Shown here: positions 9,140-18,092 of the stretch, one piece after another
How the letters are laid out: each line of letters begins with the position of its first letter
Position numbering within the stretch: the first letter of the stretch is position 1
From: Buttiauxella gaviniae ATCC 51604
GTDB lineage: Bacteria > Pseudomonadota > Gammaproteobacteria > Enterobacterales > Enterobacteriaceae
DNA length: 64,000 bases
Direction of reading: 5' to 3'
Assembly: GCF_001654835.1 (NCBI RefSeq)
Contig: NZ_LXEP01000031.1
Location: 310,001 to 374,000, forward strand
Program-made: the position numbers and the translations under genes
The notes under the pieces: model-generated
Told to the model about the DNA's origin: nothing
Seen by the model: the letters and a program-made list of their open reading frames with translations, nothing else
Databases searched by the model: none

Positions 9140-10297
9140 TTGCTCAAAATTCATAATCGCGTCCTGCTGCTTCTGGTGATATTGCTGGTGGTGGCAGGCG
9201 CGGCTTTGCCGTTTATCAACTTTGCACCCAACCGCCTGGTTTCCGGGGAGCCTGTCGCGCTTAGCCAACTCCCCGCACACGCTGGGCTCCTGCTTACCCT
9301 TCCGGTGTTGATACTGGCTTTCCTGGTGCTACTGCCTTGCCGCTCATTTCCACTGTTTATCACGCTCATTATCGGTGAACTGCTGTTTATCACCATTCTG
9401 TGGGTGATGGGGCTGACGGCGACGCAATTTGCGCAGCAGGGAAGCACGCTTGCGCGAACATCGCCGGGCAGCGGGTCATGGCTGTCGCTGACCTTATGTC
9501 TGTTGTTGTGCGCAGATGCCATCAACCGCCTGACGCCCAAAGCGCTCTGGCGTTTATTGGTGAATCTACAGATCTGGATTGTGCCCGTCGCGCTGCTCTG
9601 GAGTGGTTATTTTTCCGACCTTTCACTGCTCAAAGAGTACGCCAACCGCCAGGATGTTTTTGATGATGCACTCACGCGCCATCTGGCTTTGTTGCTCGGT
9701 ACCTTGTTCCCTGCGTTAGTGATTGGCGTGCCGCTGGGGGTGTTTTGTTATGCCCGCCCTGGCTGGCAGTCTTCGGTATTTTCGGTACTCAACATTATTC
9801 AGACGGTGCCGTCAGTGGCGTTGTTTGGCCTGTTGATTGCACCACTTGCGGGACTGGTGAAGTTTTTACCGTGGTTAGGCTCAATGGGCGTAAGCGGAAT
9901 TGGTGTGGCTCCGGCGATCATCGCGCTGGTGCTGTATGCACTGCTGCCGCTGGTGCGCGGTGTCGTCGCAGGTTTGCAGCATGTCCCGCGCAATATCATT
10001 GAAAGTGCCGAAGGTATGGGCATGTCACGATGGCAGATTTTCTGGCAGGCCGAAGTGCCGCTGGCGTTGCCGGTTTTGCTGCGCAGCCTGCGCGTGGTTT
10101 GTGTTCAGACCATTGGTATGACGGTGATTGCCGCGCTCATTGGCGCCGGAGGTTTCGGTGCGATTATCTTCCAGGGGCTACTCAGCAGCGCGCTGGATCT
10201 GGTGTTGCTCGGCGTGATCCCGGTGATCGCCCTGGCGGTGATTCTGGATGCATTTTTTAAACTGTTTATCTCATTGCTTGAGGAAAAACAGCCATGA
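9140..10297 (+). CDS. yehY: Osmoprotectant ABC transporter permease YehY
   Basis: 385 residues, the same as E. coli YehY. It is one of two inner-membrane permeases of the OsmF system. The N-terminal half has several extra helices before a standard ABC permease domain; the cytoplasmic EAA loop is visible in [17 protein letters not shown]. The start is TTG at 9140, eight bases after CAGGA; no in-frame ATG lies nearby. Its 3' end overlaps yehX by 4 bases (ATGA), so translation is coupled. Confidence 0.94.
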   Translation: MLKIHNRVLLLLVILLVVAGAALPFINFAPNRLVSGEPVALSQLPAHAGLLLTLPVLILAFLVLLPCRSFPLFITLIIGELLFITILWVMGLTATQFAQQGSTLARTSPGSGSWLSLTLCLLLCADAINRLTPKALWRLLVNLQIWIVPVALLWSGYFSDLSLLKEYANRQDVFDDALTRHLALLLGTLFPALVIGVPLGVFCYARPGWQSSVFSVLNIIQTVPSVALFGLLIAPLAGLVKFLPWLGSMGVSGIGVAPAIIALVLYALLPLVRGVVAGLQHVPRNIIESAEGMGMSRWQIFWQAEVPLALPVLLRSLRVVCVQTIGMTVIAALIGAGGFGAIIFQGLLSSALDLVLLGVIPVIALAVILDAFFKLFISLLEEKQP

Positions 10298-11238
10298 TCG
10301 AATTTGAAAATGTCAGCAAATCCTTTCAGGGGGCGGCGGCGGTTAAGGATTTATCGCTGAACATCAAAGAGGGTGAATTTACGGTGCTGATTGGTACTTC
10401 CGGTTCCGGTAAATCCACCACGCTGAAAATGATTAACCGCCTGGTGGAACATGATAGCGGGCGTATCCGCTTTGCCGGCGAAGAGATACGTAATTTTGAC
10501 GCCAAAGCGTTGCGCCGCCGCATGGGGTACGCGATTCAGTCCATCGGCCTGTTTCCCCACTGGAGCGTGGCGCAGAATATCGCCACCGTACCGCAACTGC
10601 TGAAATGGCCGAAAGCGCGAATCAATGCGCGTATCGACGAATTGCTGGATCTGCTTGGTCTTGATGCCGCGCAATTCCGTGACCGCTACCCGCATCAGCT
10701 TTCCGGTGGGCAACAGCAGCGTGTTGGCGTGGCACGTGCACTGGCCGCCGATCCGGAAGTGTTGCTGATGGATGAGCCATTTGGTGCGCTGGACCCGGTC
10801 ACGCGCGGGGCGCTTCAGCAGGAGATTATTCGCATCCACCAACTGCTTGGACGCACCATCGTGCTGGTGACGCACGATATCGATGAGGCACTGACGCTGG
10901 CTGACCGCATTGTGCTAATGGACGGGGGAAAGGTGATTCAACAAGGTACACCGCTGGAGTTGCTAACTCACCCAGCGACAGACTTTGTGCGTGATTTCTT
11001 TGGTCGTAGCGAACTGGGCGTGCGGTTGTTGTCACTCCGCCACGTCGCCGATCGCGTGCGTTCACATGAACGCTTAGCGGGTGAGCCGATAAGCGAAATG
11101 TTAAGTTTGCGCGAGGCGTTATCGCTGTTTGTTGATCGCCAGTGCCAGCAGTTGCCGGTAGTTAATCAGCAGGGCGAACTGTGCGGCGTTTTGCATTTCA
11201 GCGATTTAGTTCGGGGTGAAAATGCGCTTGATTCGTGA
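10294..11238 (+). CDS. yehX: Osmoprotectant ABC transporter ATPase YehX
   Basis: 314 residues. It energises the OsmF-YehYW importer by ATP hydrolysis at the inner face of the membrane. Visible motifs are Walker A GTSGSGKS (34-41), the signature QLSGGQ (135-140), Walker B VLLMDE (156-161) and the switch histidine in LVTHDIDEA. The C-terminal 60-70 residues form a CBS-like stretch ([35 protein letters not shown]). In related OpuA ATPases, CBS domains sense ionic strength. Overlaps yehY by 4 bases and yehW by about 23. Confidence 0.95.
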   Translation: MIEFENVSKSFQGAAAVKDLSLNIKEGEFTVLIGTSGSGKSTTLKMINRLVEHDSGRIRFAGEEIRNFDAKALRRRMGYAIQSIGLFPHWSVAQNIATVPQLLKWPKARINARIDELLDLLGLDAAQFRDRYPHQLSGGQQQRVGVARALAADPEVLLMDEPFGALDPVTRGALQQEIIRIHQLLGRTIVLVTHDIDEALTLADRIVLMDGGKVIQQGTPLELLTHPATDFVRDFFGRSELGVRLLSLRHVADRVRSHERLAGEPISEMLSLREALSLFVDRQCQQLPVVNQQGELCGVLHFSDLVRGENALDS

Positions 11239-11953
11239 CCCTCTGTTGTGGCTGATTGCGTTTTTCATCGCACTTCTGGTGGTGATGCCTTACAGCAGCC
11301 CCTTGTTTAGCTGGTTGTTTCCGGAGCTGGAAAGGCCGCTCTACCAGCAAGACAGTTTTATCGCCCTGGCACTAAAACACTTCATGCTGGTGGGTATTTC
11401 AAGCCTGGTGGCGGTGGTGATTGGTATGGGGCTGGGGATTGCTGTCACACGCCCGGCGGGCCTGGAATTTCGCTCGTTGGTCGAAACTATCGCCGCCGCC
11501 GGGCAAACATTCCCGCCGGTAGCGGTACTGGCCATTGCGGTACCGGTGATGGGGTTTGGCCCGAAGCCCGCGATTATCGCGCTGGTGATTTACGGTTTGC
11601 TGCCGATTTTACAGGGGACACTCGCCGGAATGGGGACGGTGCCGGACGCGACAAAAGAGATTGCGCTGGGGGCCGGAATGAGCCGCTGGCAGATGCTGCG
11701 AAAAGTGGAGTTACCGCTGGCGGCACCGGTCATTCTGGCGGGAATTCGTACGTCGGTGATTATTAATATTGGTACTGCGGCGATTGCATCCACCGTGGGG
11801 GCCAGCACGTTGGGATCACCGATCATCATCGGCTTGAGCGGTTTTAACACCGCTTATGTGATTCAGGGGGCTCTGCTGGTCGCGATGGCGGCAATTGTTA
11901 TTGACCGCCTGTTTGAGCGTCTTTTGCGCTACATCACGCGTTATGAAGAATGA
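11216..11953 (+). CDS. yehW: Osmoprotectant ABC transporter permease YehW
   Basis: 245 residues, close to the 243 of E. coli YehW. It is the second permease of the OsmF importer, with six likely helices and the EAA loop in [20 protein letters not shown] at 11216 (MKMRL) matches the family N-terminus. ATG at 11222 is an alternative and has a better-spaced GGGGTG. The gene begins inside yehX, indicating coupled translation. Its last 20 bases are shared, antisense, with the 3' end of yohO. Confidence 0.93.
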   Translation: MKMRLIRDPLLWLIAFFIALLVVMPYSSPLFSWLFPELERPLYQQDSFIALALKHFMLVGISSLVAVVIGMGLGIAVTRPAGLEFRSLVETIAAAGQTFPPVAVLAIAVPVMGFGPKPAIIALVIYGLLPILQGTLAGMGTVPDATKEIALGAGMSRWQMLRKVELPLAAPVILAGIRTSVIINIGTAAIASTVGASTLGSPIIIGLSGFNTAYVIQGALLVAMAAIVIDRLFERLLRYITRYEE

Positions 11954-12041
11954 CGATATAACCCATCAGCATCACGCCGCCAATTCCGCCGATAGCCATT
12001 ACCAGCATGCCGCCTACCAAGGCTATTTTACTTAGTTTCAT
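11934..12041 (-). CDS. yohO: Small membrane protein YohO
   Basis: 35 residues, [11 protein letters not shown]... ending VILHNA, with one membrane helix containing a GGIGGVML stretch. Length, position between mlrA and yehW, and the sequence core GGIGGVM-x-GY match E. coli YohO as I recall it. YohO is a small inner-membrane protein of unknown function. The ATG at 12041 is preceded by GGAG at a good distance. The 3' ends of yohO and yehW overlap by 20 bases in convergent orientation. Confidence 0.85.
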   Translation of the reverse strand: MKLSKIALVGGMLVMAIGGIGGVMLMGYIVILHNA

Positions 12042-12116
12042 CTTTATGTCCGCTCCATACGTTACGCAGGCGATTATAAGATGAAGCGGGCTTGTTAATG
12101 AACTATTAACTTTGCC

Positions 12117-12872
12117 TTATGCGCGTTCAGTCGACTGCCCGTTGCTCATGAGTGGGAAAATTTGCATTCCTGCACAGCGCCAAAGCTCCAGTTGTTCGAG
12201 CTGATTGGTGGTCGGCGTATCACCACACCACACTAGCAATGTCTGTTGAGCAAAAAGCTCAGGTCGCAGTTGATGTAGCGGGTGCGCCAGCACATCAATC
12301 CGCCAGCCCTGCTGGATTGCCATCCACGCAGCCATCCACAAGCGTGTGGTATCGGGCGTGTCCCAACCTACAAGTAACGCATCTTTTCCGCTGCGTTTGC
12401 GCGCTGAGGCAAGGCATAGTGCAATGTAGTTGATCAGTGCGCCATCCAGTAGGCTAAGTAAGGTATTCAATGTGACTTGATGGCATTGCAGGCGGCGACG
12501 AAGGGGAGTGTAAAGCTGGTGGACGAGGGTTTCTGCGGGGTAATCACGGCCAATGTCAGCCATCCAGGTACGCAATCGGTTCGGGCTGCCGCTTTGCAAA
12601 TGGTGGAGCAGCAGTTCCTGGCGCTCACGCCAACCACTTTCCAGATCCTGGCGCTCGCCGCCCAATAAGACTTTCACCTTGCCGACCTGAACGCCATTTT
12701 CAATCCAGCGTTTGATTTCACGGATACGTTCGATGTCGTCATCATCAAACAAGCGATGCCCGCCATCCGTACGCTGAGGTTTTAATAACCCGTAACGTCG
12801 TTGCCAGGCACGCAATGTCACGGGGTTAATATCGCAAAGCACAGCCACTTCACCGATGGTATAAAGCGCCAT
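12117..12872 (-). CDS. mlrA: MerR-like transcriptional regulator MlrA
   Basis: 251 residues (E. coli: 243). MlrA activates csgD and thus curli and cellulose biofilm matrix. The N-terminal MerR helix-turn-helix is clear (YTIGEVAVLCDINPVTLRAW, then RRYGLLKPQRTDGGHRLFDDDDI). The middle and C-terminal region resembles a B12-binding-like fold (LLVGWDTPDTTRLW), with no metal-binding cysteine set. The C-terminus is eight residues longer than in E. coli. The start lacks a strong ribosome site but matches the family exactly. It is followed, downstream on the same strand, by yohO. Confidence 0.95.
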   Translation of the reverse strand: MALYTIGEVAVLCDINPVTLRAWQRRYGLLKPQRTDGGHRLFDDDDIERIREIKRWIENGVQVGKVKVLLGGERQDLESGWRERQELLLHHLQSGSPNRLRTWMADIGRDYPAETLVHQLYTPLRRRLQCHQVTLNTLLSLLDGALINYIALCLASARKRSGKDALLVGWDTPDTTRLWMAAWMAIQQGWRIDVLAHPLHQLRPELFAQQTLLVWCGDTPTTNQLEQLELWRCAGMQIFPLMSNGQSTERA

Positions 12873-12942
12873 GTTAAATCCACTGTCTGCCCGGGAAGCC
12901 CCCGTATAACTGTAGTCAGTGGACCCAGGTTTGCAGGATTAT

Positions 12943-14064
12943 TTAGTCGTCGAAATACCAGTAGCCCTGATTAACCAGCTCAGTCAATACGTTAACAAAT
13001 TCCGGGTTCTCTAACGCATCGCCCAGCTCTGTTTGACCAAGTGTGGTGTAACGGCACAATGCGTCCGCTGCTGCCGGAACAGGTGCTTCCATTGCTTCGC
13101 TATTCACGAAGAACTCACCGTCAACATTCAGCACTCGTAAACCGCTCAGACGTGTCAGGCTTTCACCGCCCAGTAACGCATCAAGGATTTCATCTTGCTG
13201 ATATGGCGGCTCTGCTGGAGCAACATCCAGTTCGTGGCGCGGTGTGGTAACAAAGCGGCCGAACCACTGTTTGAAATCTTCAGGCTGGCTGATGACTTCC
13301 ATCATCATGTCACGCAGGCGATTAAGCTCGTAGCCTTCAACTTTGCCAGGATGTTCGCGGACGGTTAAGTCAGGATCGCTATAGTGCTCGCCACCCAGAT
13401 CGTTTTCCAACGCGTAATCAGCAAAGCTGCTGATCAAATCACGGCCATTTGGGCCACGGAAACCAACGGAATAGTTGAGTGCAGTTTCGTGAGTGAAGCC
13501 ATCGTGTGGGAAGCCCGGTGGAATGTACAGAATGTCTCCACGTTCCAGGTCTTGATCAATGATTGGCTCGAACGGATCAACGTGCAGCAACGCGGGATGT
13601 GGGCAGAACTGGCGCATTGGCAGTTTGTCACCCACGCGCCAGCGACGGCTACCCATGCCCTGAATAATAAACACATCGTACTGATCGATATGTGGACCAA
13701 CACCGCCACCAGGTACGGAGAAAGAGATCATCAGGTCGTCTAAACGCCAGTCTGGCAATACGCGGAATGGGCGCACCAGTTCAGCAGAAGGCGCATGCCA
13801 GTGGTTCACGGCTTGCGCCAGTAATGACCAACCGGTATCACCGAGATTGTCAAAATTCTCGAAAGGACCGTTGGCTGCCTGCCATTGACCATTGGTATGG
13901 CTAACCAGTCGGCTATCCACCTCTGCTTCCATCGCAAGACCGGCTAATTCATCCGGGGTAATCGGATCGACAAAATCAGGAAACGCATTTTTTAAGATGA
14001 CCGGCTTTTTTTGCCAGTATTTCTCTAAGAACTCAGGCCAGTCTAAATTAAGTTGATAATCCAT
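12943..14064 (-). CDS. roxA: Ribosomal protein uL16 arginine hydroxylase RoxA
   Basis: 373 residues, as in E. coli YcfD. It is a 2-oxoglutarate/Fe(II)-dependent oxygenase with a JmjC-type fold that hydroxylates Arg81 of ribosomal protein L16. The iron-binding triad is visible: His125 and Asp127 in GPHIDQYD and His187 in GFPHDGF. A C-terminal dimerisation and winged-helix part follows. The gene is oriented away from dinG across about 165 bp. In E. coli roxA lies near phoPQ, so its position between mlrA and dinG is a different arrangement. Confidence 0.96.
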   Translation of the reverse strand: MDYQLNLDWPEFLEKYWQKKPVILKNAFPDFVDPITPDELAGLAMEAEVDSRLVSHTNGQWQAANGPFENFDNLGDTGWSLLAQAVNHWHAPSAELVRPFRVLPDWRLDDLMISFSVPGGGVGPHIDQYDVFIIQGMGSRRWRVGDKLPMRQFCPHPALLHVDPFEPIIDQDLERGDILYIPPGFPHDGFTHETALNYSVGFRGPNGRDLISSFADYALENDLGGEHYSDPDLTVREHPGKVEGYELNRLRDMMMEVISQPEDFKQWFGRFVTTPRHELDVAPAEPPYQQDEILDALLGGESLTRLSGLRVLNVDGEFFVNSEAMEAPVPAAADALCRYTTLGQTELGDALENPEFVNVLTELVNQGYWYFDD

Positions 14065-14198
14065 TTTTTGATACCAGTGGAGGATAAACGGGCTCGATTA
14101 TAGAGAAGAGCGGCTACAGGCCGCCTTGTCATGAGTCAAGGCAAGCGGTAAGAGGGCTTAGAAAAAACAATACAGCCTCACGGTAAAAAGTGGGACAA

Positions 14199-14218
14199 TA
14201 GTGGCTGTTTATACAGTA
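14199..14218 (+). promoter_or_regulatory. LexA (SOS) box of dinG
   Basis: The 20-base site TAGTGGCTGTTTATACAGTA, 12 bases before the dinG ATG, matches the LexA consensus TACTG-N10-CAGTA in nine of ten half-site positions. E. coli dinG has a nearly identical box. LexA bound here would block dinG-ybiB transcription until DNA damage. Confidence 0.85.
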
Positions 14219-14230
14219 GAAGTGGTTTTT

Positions 14231-16390
14231 ATGGCCTTGTCCTCCGCTCAAAAAGAGCAAATCGCCGCCTGGTATAAGGCGCTACAACAGCAGATCCCAG
14301 ACTTCATTCCGCGCCCACCGCAACGGCAAATGATTGCCGAAGTGGCAAAAACGCTTGCGGGTGAAGCGGGGCGACATCTGGCGATCGAGGCTCCCACTGG
14401 CGTGGGGAAAACGCTTTCATATCTGATTCCCGGTATCGCTATTGCGCGCGGCGAGCAAAAAACCCTGGTGGTCAGTACGGCAAACGTTGCCCTTCAGGAT
14501 CAAATATTCAGCAAAGATTTGCCGCTGCTGCGCAAAATCATTCCCGATCTGAAATTTACCGCCGCGTTTGGCCGTGGGCGTTACGTTTGCCCGCGCAACC
14601 TTGCCGCTTTGGCGACAGACAACGCCTCACAGGGCGATTTGCTGGCTTTTCTTGAAGATGAGATGGCACCGACCAGCAAAGACGAACAGCAGCGTTGCGT
14701 AAAACTGAAAACCGACCTTGATGCCTATAAATGGGACGGGTTGCGTGACCACACTTCGCAAAATATTGAAGACGATCTCTGGCGGCGCCTAAGCACTGAC
14801 AAGGCCAGTTGCCTGGGGCGCAATTGCCACTGGTATCGTGAATGCCCGTTCTTTGTGGCTCGCCGTGAAATAGACGACGCCGAAGTGGTGGTCGCCAACC
14901 ACGCGCTGGTGATGGCCGCGATGGAAAGTGATGCGGTGCTGCCTGAAGCCAAAAACCTGCTGCTGATTTTAGATGAAGGCCACCATCTGCCGGATGTGGC
15001 GCGTGACGCGCTGGAAATGAGTGCCGAAGTTACGCCGGGTTATAGCCGTTTGCAGTTCGATCTCTTCACCAAATTGGTCGAAACCTGCATGGCGCAGTTC
15101 CGCCCAAAAAGTCCACCGCCGCTGACTAATCCAGAGCGTTTGACCAACCATTGTGACGAAATTTTTGAGCTGCTCAGCTCATTTAACTGCATTGTTTCAT
15201 TGTGGTTGCCGGGCGAAAAAGAGGCTGAGCATCGTTTTGAAATGGGCGTGCTGCCCGAAGAAATTATGGTGATTTGTAAGCGACTGGCGAAGCTGATGGA
15301 AGGGCTGCGCAGCCTGTCAGAGGCCTTGCTTAACGATCTTGGCGAAAAAACCGGAACGCACGATATTGTGCGTTTGCACCGTTCACTGCTGCACATGAAC
15401 CGGGCATTAGGCTATTTCGAAACGCAGAGCAAATTGTGGCGGCTTTCGGCAATGGAAAAGGCATCGGGAGCGCCGGTGTCGAAGTGGGTGACGCGTGAAA
15501 TCCGCGAAGGACAGCCACATCTGTATTTCCATTGTGTGGGCATTCGTGTTTGCGATCAGTTAGAAAAACTGGTCTGGCGTAACGTTCCACATGTGATTGT
15601 CACTTCTGCAACGTTGCGTTCGCTCAATAAATTCGACCGCCTGCAAGAGATGAGTGGGTTGGATGAAGATGCGGGCGATCGGTTTATTGCGCTGGATTCC
15701 CCATTTAACCATGTCGAGCAGGGCAAGCTGGTTATCCCGCAGTTAACCGTTGAGCCAACGATGGAAAACGAAGCTCAACATCTGGCTGAAATGGCGGCGT
15801 TCTTCCGTGCTGAGCTGGCGAAAGGTGAACATAAAGGCATGCTGGTGCTGTTTGCCAGCAACCGCGCGATGCAGGTGTTCCTGACGCATGTCACCGATTT
15901 GCGTCTCACATTACTGGTGCAAGGGGATATGCCACGTTACAGGCTGGTGGAACTGCATCGTAAACGTGTTGAACAGGGCGAAACCAGCGTGCTGGTTGGT
16001 TTACAATCCTTCGCTGAAGGGCTTGATTTAAAGGGTGATTTACTCAGTCAGGTACACATCCATAAAATCGCTTTCCCACCTATCGACAGCCCAGTGGTGC
16101 TGACTGAGGGGGAATGGTTAAAAACCCTGAAACGCTATCCTTTTGAAGTACAGAGTTTACCAAGTGCTTCATTTAATCTTATCCAACAAGTTGGGCGTTT
16201 AATTCGTAGCCATGGCTGTTATGGTGAGGTAGTGATTTATGACCGCCGCCTGTTGACCAAAAATTATGGTCAACGTTTACTGGGTGCGTTACCGGTGTTT
16301 CCGATCAGTCAACCCGAGGCGCCAGCAGCTAAACTGATTGATACAACGCCGAAAAAGACGGTGCGGCGCAAACGTGTGAGCAAGAAATAG
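14231..16390 (+). CDS. dinG: ATP-dependent DNA helicase DinG
   Basis: 719 residues. DinG is a 5'-3' superfamily 2 helicase of the XPD family with an iron-sulfur cluster. It unwinds R-loops, D-loops and forked DNA and is part of the SOS response. Walker A is APTGVGKT (54-61). The four cluster cysteines are Cys120, Cys194, Cys199 and Cys205, at the same positions as in E. coli. The Walker B box is DEGH. Conserved helicase motifs VTSATLRS and QQVGRLIRS are present. The start at 14231 (MALSSAQ) was preferred over 14201 because it follows the LexA box and matches the family. It probably forms an operon with ybiB, 14 bp downstream. Confidence 0.96.
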   Translation: MALSSAQKEQIAAWYKALQQQIPDFIPRPPQRQMIAEVAKTLAGEAGRHLAIEAPTGVGKTLSYLIPGIAIARGEQKTLVVSTANVALQDQIFSKDLPLLRKIIPDLKFTAAFGRGRYVCPRNLAALATDNASQGDLLAFLEDEMAPTSKDEQQRCVKLKTDLDAYKWDGLRDHTSQNIEDDLWRRLSTDKASCLGRNCHWYRECPFFVARREIDDAEVVVANHALVMAAMESDAVLPEAKNLLLILDEGHHLPDVARDALEMSAEVTPGYSRLQFDLFTKLVETCMAQFRPKSPPPLTNPERLTNHCDEIFELLSSFNCIVSLWLPGEKEAEHRFEMGVLPEEIMVICKRLAKLMEGLRSLSEALLNDLGEKTGTHDIVRLHRSLLHMNRALGYFETQSKLWRLSAMEKASGAPVSKWVTREIREGQPHLYFHCVGIRVCDQLEKLVWRNVPHVIVTSATLRSLNKFDRLQEMSGLDEDAGDRFIALDSPFNHVEQGKLVIPQLTVEPTMENEAQHLAEMAAFFRAELAKGEHKGMLVLFASNRAMQVFLTHVTDLRLTLLVQGDMPRYRLVELHRKRVEQGETSVLVGLQSFAEGLDLKGDLLSQVHIHKIAFPPIDSPVVLTEGEWLKTLKRYPFEVQSLPSASFNLIQQVGRLIRSHGCYGEVVIYDRRLLTKNYGQRLLGALPVFPISQPEAPAAKLIDTTPKKTVRRKRVSKK

Positions 16391-16404
16391 AAAGGAGAAT
16401 CTGA

Positions 16405-17373
16405 GTGGATTACCGTAAGATCATTAAAGAAGTCGGGCGCGGTAAGAACCATGCTCGCGATTTGGATTTTGACACCGCTCGTGGCTTATATGCCCATATG
16501 CTCAGAGGTGAAGTACCAGAACTGGAGCTGGGTGGAGTGCTGATTGCATTGCGCATCAAAGGGGAAGGCGAGGCGGAAATGCTCGGTTTCTATGACGCGA
16601 TGAAGCACCACATGATTTCACTTACGCCTCCTGCCAACAAACCGATGCCAATTGTTATTCCTTCTTACAATGGTGCGCGCAAACAAGCTAACCTCACGCC
16701 ATTGCTGGCTATTTTGCTTAATCGCCTTGGATTTCCGGTGGTTGTACACGGCGTTAGCCACGATCCAACTCGTGTATTAACAGAAACCATTTTTACACTG
16801 ATGGGCATTGAACCAACGTTACATGCGGGTCAGGCGCAAGCCAAACTGGATTTACATCACCCGGTTTATATTCCTGTCAGTGCGCTTTGCCCACCGATGG
16901 AAGATCAACTCGCGATGCGCTGGCGTATGGGTGTACGTAACAGCGCGCATACACTTGCCAAACTCGCGACACCCTTTGAAGAAGACGCCGCATTACGTCT
17001 TGCCAGCGTTTCTCATCCTGAATATGTCCCGAAAGTAGCAAAATTCTTTGCCGATATTGGCGGCCGTGGCTTGCTGATGCACGGTACAGAAGGGGAAGTG
17101 TATGCCAACCCGCAACGTTGCCCGCAGATTACGCTTATCGACAGCCTCGGCTCGCGCGTAGTGAGTGAGCGTCAGACGGAAGTCAGCGACGAAGAAGTGA
17201 TGCTGCCTGCTGGGAAAGACCCGGAACTGACCGCCCGCTGGATTGAACGTTGCGTTGCAGGCGTTGAACCCGTACCACAGTCATTAAAAACACAAATGGC
17301 ATGTTGTCTTGTGGCAACGGGTGAAGCTGTGACATATGAGGAAGGCTTAACCCGCGTTAATCAGGTCTTCTGA
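16405..17373 (+). CDS. ybiB: YbiB, nucleic-acid-binding TrpD-like protein
   Basis: 322 residues. YbiB belongs to the TrpD2 family, which has the fold of anthranilate phosphoribosyltransferase but binds nucleic acids rather than acting in tryptophan synthesis. The N-terminal helical domain (about 1-70) is followed by a glycosyltransferase-3-like domain (VVVHGVSHDPTRVLTETIF; LLMHGTEGEVYANP). In E. coli it is cotranscribed with dinG under LexA. Start is GTG at 16405 after AGGAGAATCTGA. No E. coli ybiC equivalent follows; a minus-strand terminator and ybiJ do. Confidence 0.94.
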   Translation: MDYRKIIKEVGRGKNHARDLDFDTARGLYAHMLRGEVPELELGGVLIALRIKGEGEAEMLGFYDAMKHHMISLTPPANKPMPIVIPSYNGARKQANLTPLLAILLNRLGFPVVVHGVSHDPTRVLTETIFTLMGIEPTLHAGQAQAKLDLHHPVYIPVSALCPPMEDQLAMRWRMGVRNSAHTLAKLATPFEEDAALRLASVSHPEYVPKVAKFFADIGGRGLLMHGTEGEVYANPQRCPQITLIDSLGSRVVSERQTEVSDEEVMLPAGKDPELTARWIERCVAGVEPVPQSLKTQMACCLVATGEAVTYEEGLTRVNQVF

Positions 17374-17396
17374 TTCATGGTTGTTTGACAGAAAAA

Positions 17397-17431
17397 AGAC
17401 AAAAAAAAGCCCGCGATAAATGGTCGCGGGC
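17397..17431 (-). terminator. Rho-independent terminator after ybiJ
   Basis: On the minus strand GCCCGCGA pairs with TCGCGGGC across a 7-base loop and is followed by a run of eight T. It serves the minus-strand gene ybiJ; there is no T-run on the plus strand for ybiB. Confidence 0.85.
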
Positions 17432-17507
17432 AACAAGGGTCATAACAGAGTCAAACAGGGTGGAGCAGAGCTCCAAAATGAGGGTGTATCAGGGCAATAC
17501 AGCAGTC

Positions 17508-17768
17508 TTACTTGTAGATAACCGCAGTACCGCTCATTTTGCCGTTAGTGTTAGCTGAAGTGATGGAATACGCACTTGCACCAGCTTCTTGTGCTTTTGC
17601 AGCCAGTTTTGCTTCCAGGCCATCCAGTGTTGTTGCGCCAACCGCTGAAACCACACCCACTTTATTTAAGTTCTGAGCTTCAGATGGGTTGATGGATTGT
17701 GCAGCGAAAGCACCGAAAGAGAGAGTAGAAAGGGCGATGGCCGCTACAGCATATTTGATGGTTTTCAT
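17508..17768 (-). CDS. ybiJ: YbiJ, DUF1471 (YhcN-family) periplasmic protein
   Basis: 86 residues with a signal peptide of 22 residues (cut at AFAA) and a compact DUF1471 domain (KVGVVSAVGATTLDGLEAKL ... SGTAVIYK). Members of this family (YhcN, BhsA, McbA) are small periplasmic proteins linked to stress resistance and biofilm formation. The exact role of YbiJ is not known. The start at 17768 matches the signal peptide; longer in-frame starts upstream lack homology. The second DUF1471 gene of the window, mcbA, lies 3.5 kb away beyond the TRAP operon in the same orientation. Confidence 0.9.
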   Translation of the reverse strand: MKTIKYAVAAIALSTLSFGAFAAQSINPSEAQNLNKVGVVSAVGATTLDGLEAKLAAKAQEAGASAYSITSANTNGKMSGTAVIYK

Positions 17769-18057
17769 AATTAATTCTCGCAGGTTATTCTGTTTAAGGT
17801 GACGTTGTTCCGTCGATGTGATTATGGTCACACTTTTGAGCAGAATAATAAATCGAATAGAATTGACCACCTTATTCAAAATTTTTGAAGCTAAGCTAAC
17901 TCATTGAAATGAGTAATGATTAGCATGCGAATTATCATCCGTGTTTATGTGACACAAATCCCGCTTCGCTTTTCGCATCTTTTGCTACTCTTTTTTGCCA
18001 TCACGCGTCTGGTCTAGCCTGCAATCGCTTGCGTACTATTTTTCCGGACGAAGAAAT
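17769..18057. other. Gap upstream of ybiJ
   Basis: No gene seen. It should hold the ybiJ promoter. A stretch around 17908-17935 (TAATGATTAGCATGCGAATTATCAT) partly resembles a Fur box, but matches only about 11 of 19 positions. Confidence 0.4.
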
Positions 18058-18083
18058 AAAAAACGGCCCGAAAGCCGTTTTTT
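18058..18083 (-). terminator. Terminator of the TRAP operon
   Basis: AAAAAACGGC / GCCGTTTTTT around a 6-base loop, 10 bases after the DctM stop. A T-run is present on both strands. Confidence 0.8.
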
Positions 18084-18092
18084 ATCGAGGGG

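Noticed and set aside
17905-17940. Fur-box-like sequence upstream of ybiJ
   Set aside because: Only about 11 of 19 positions match the consensus and it lies about 140-170 bp from ybiJ. It could be a relic of the fiu locus found here in E. coli, but evidence is too thin.
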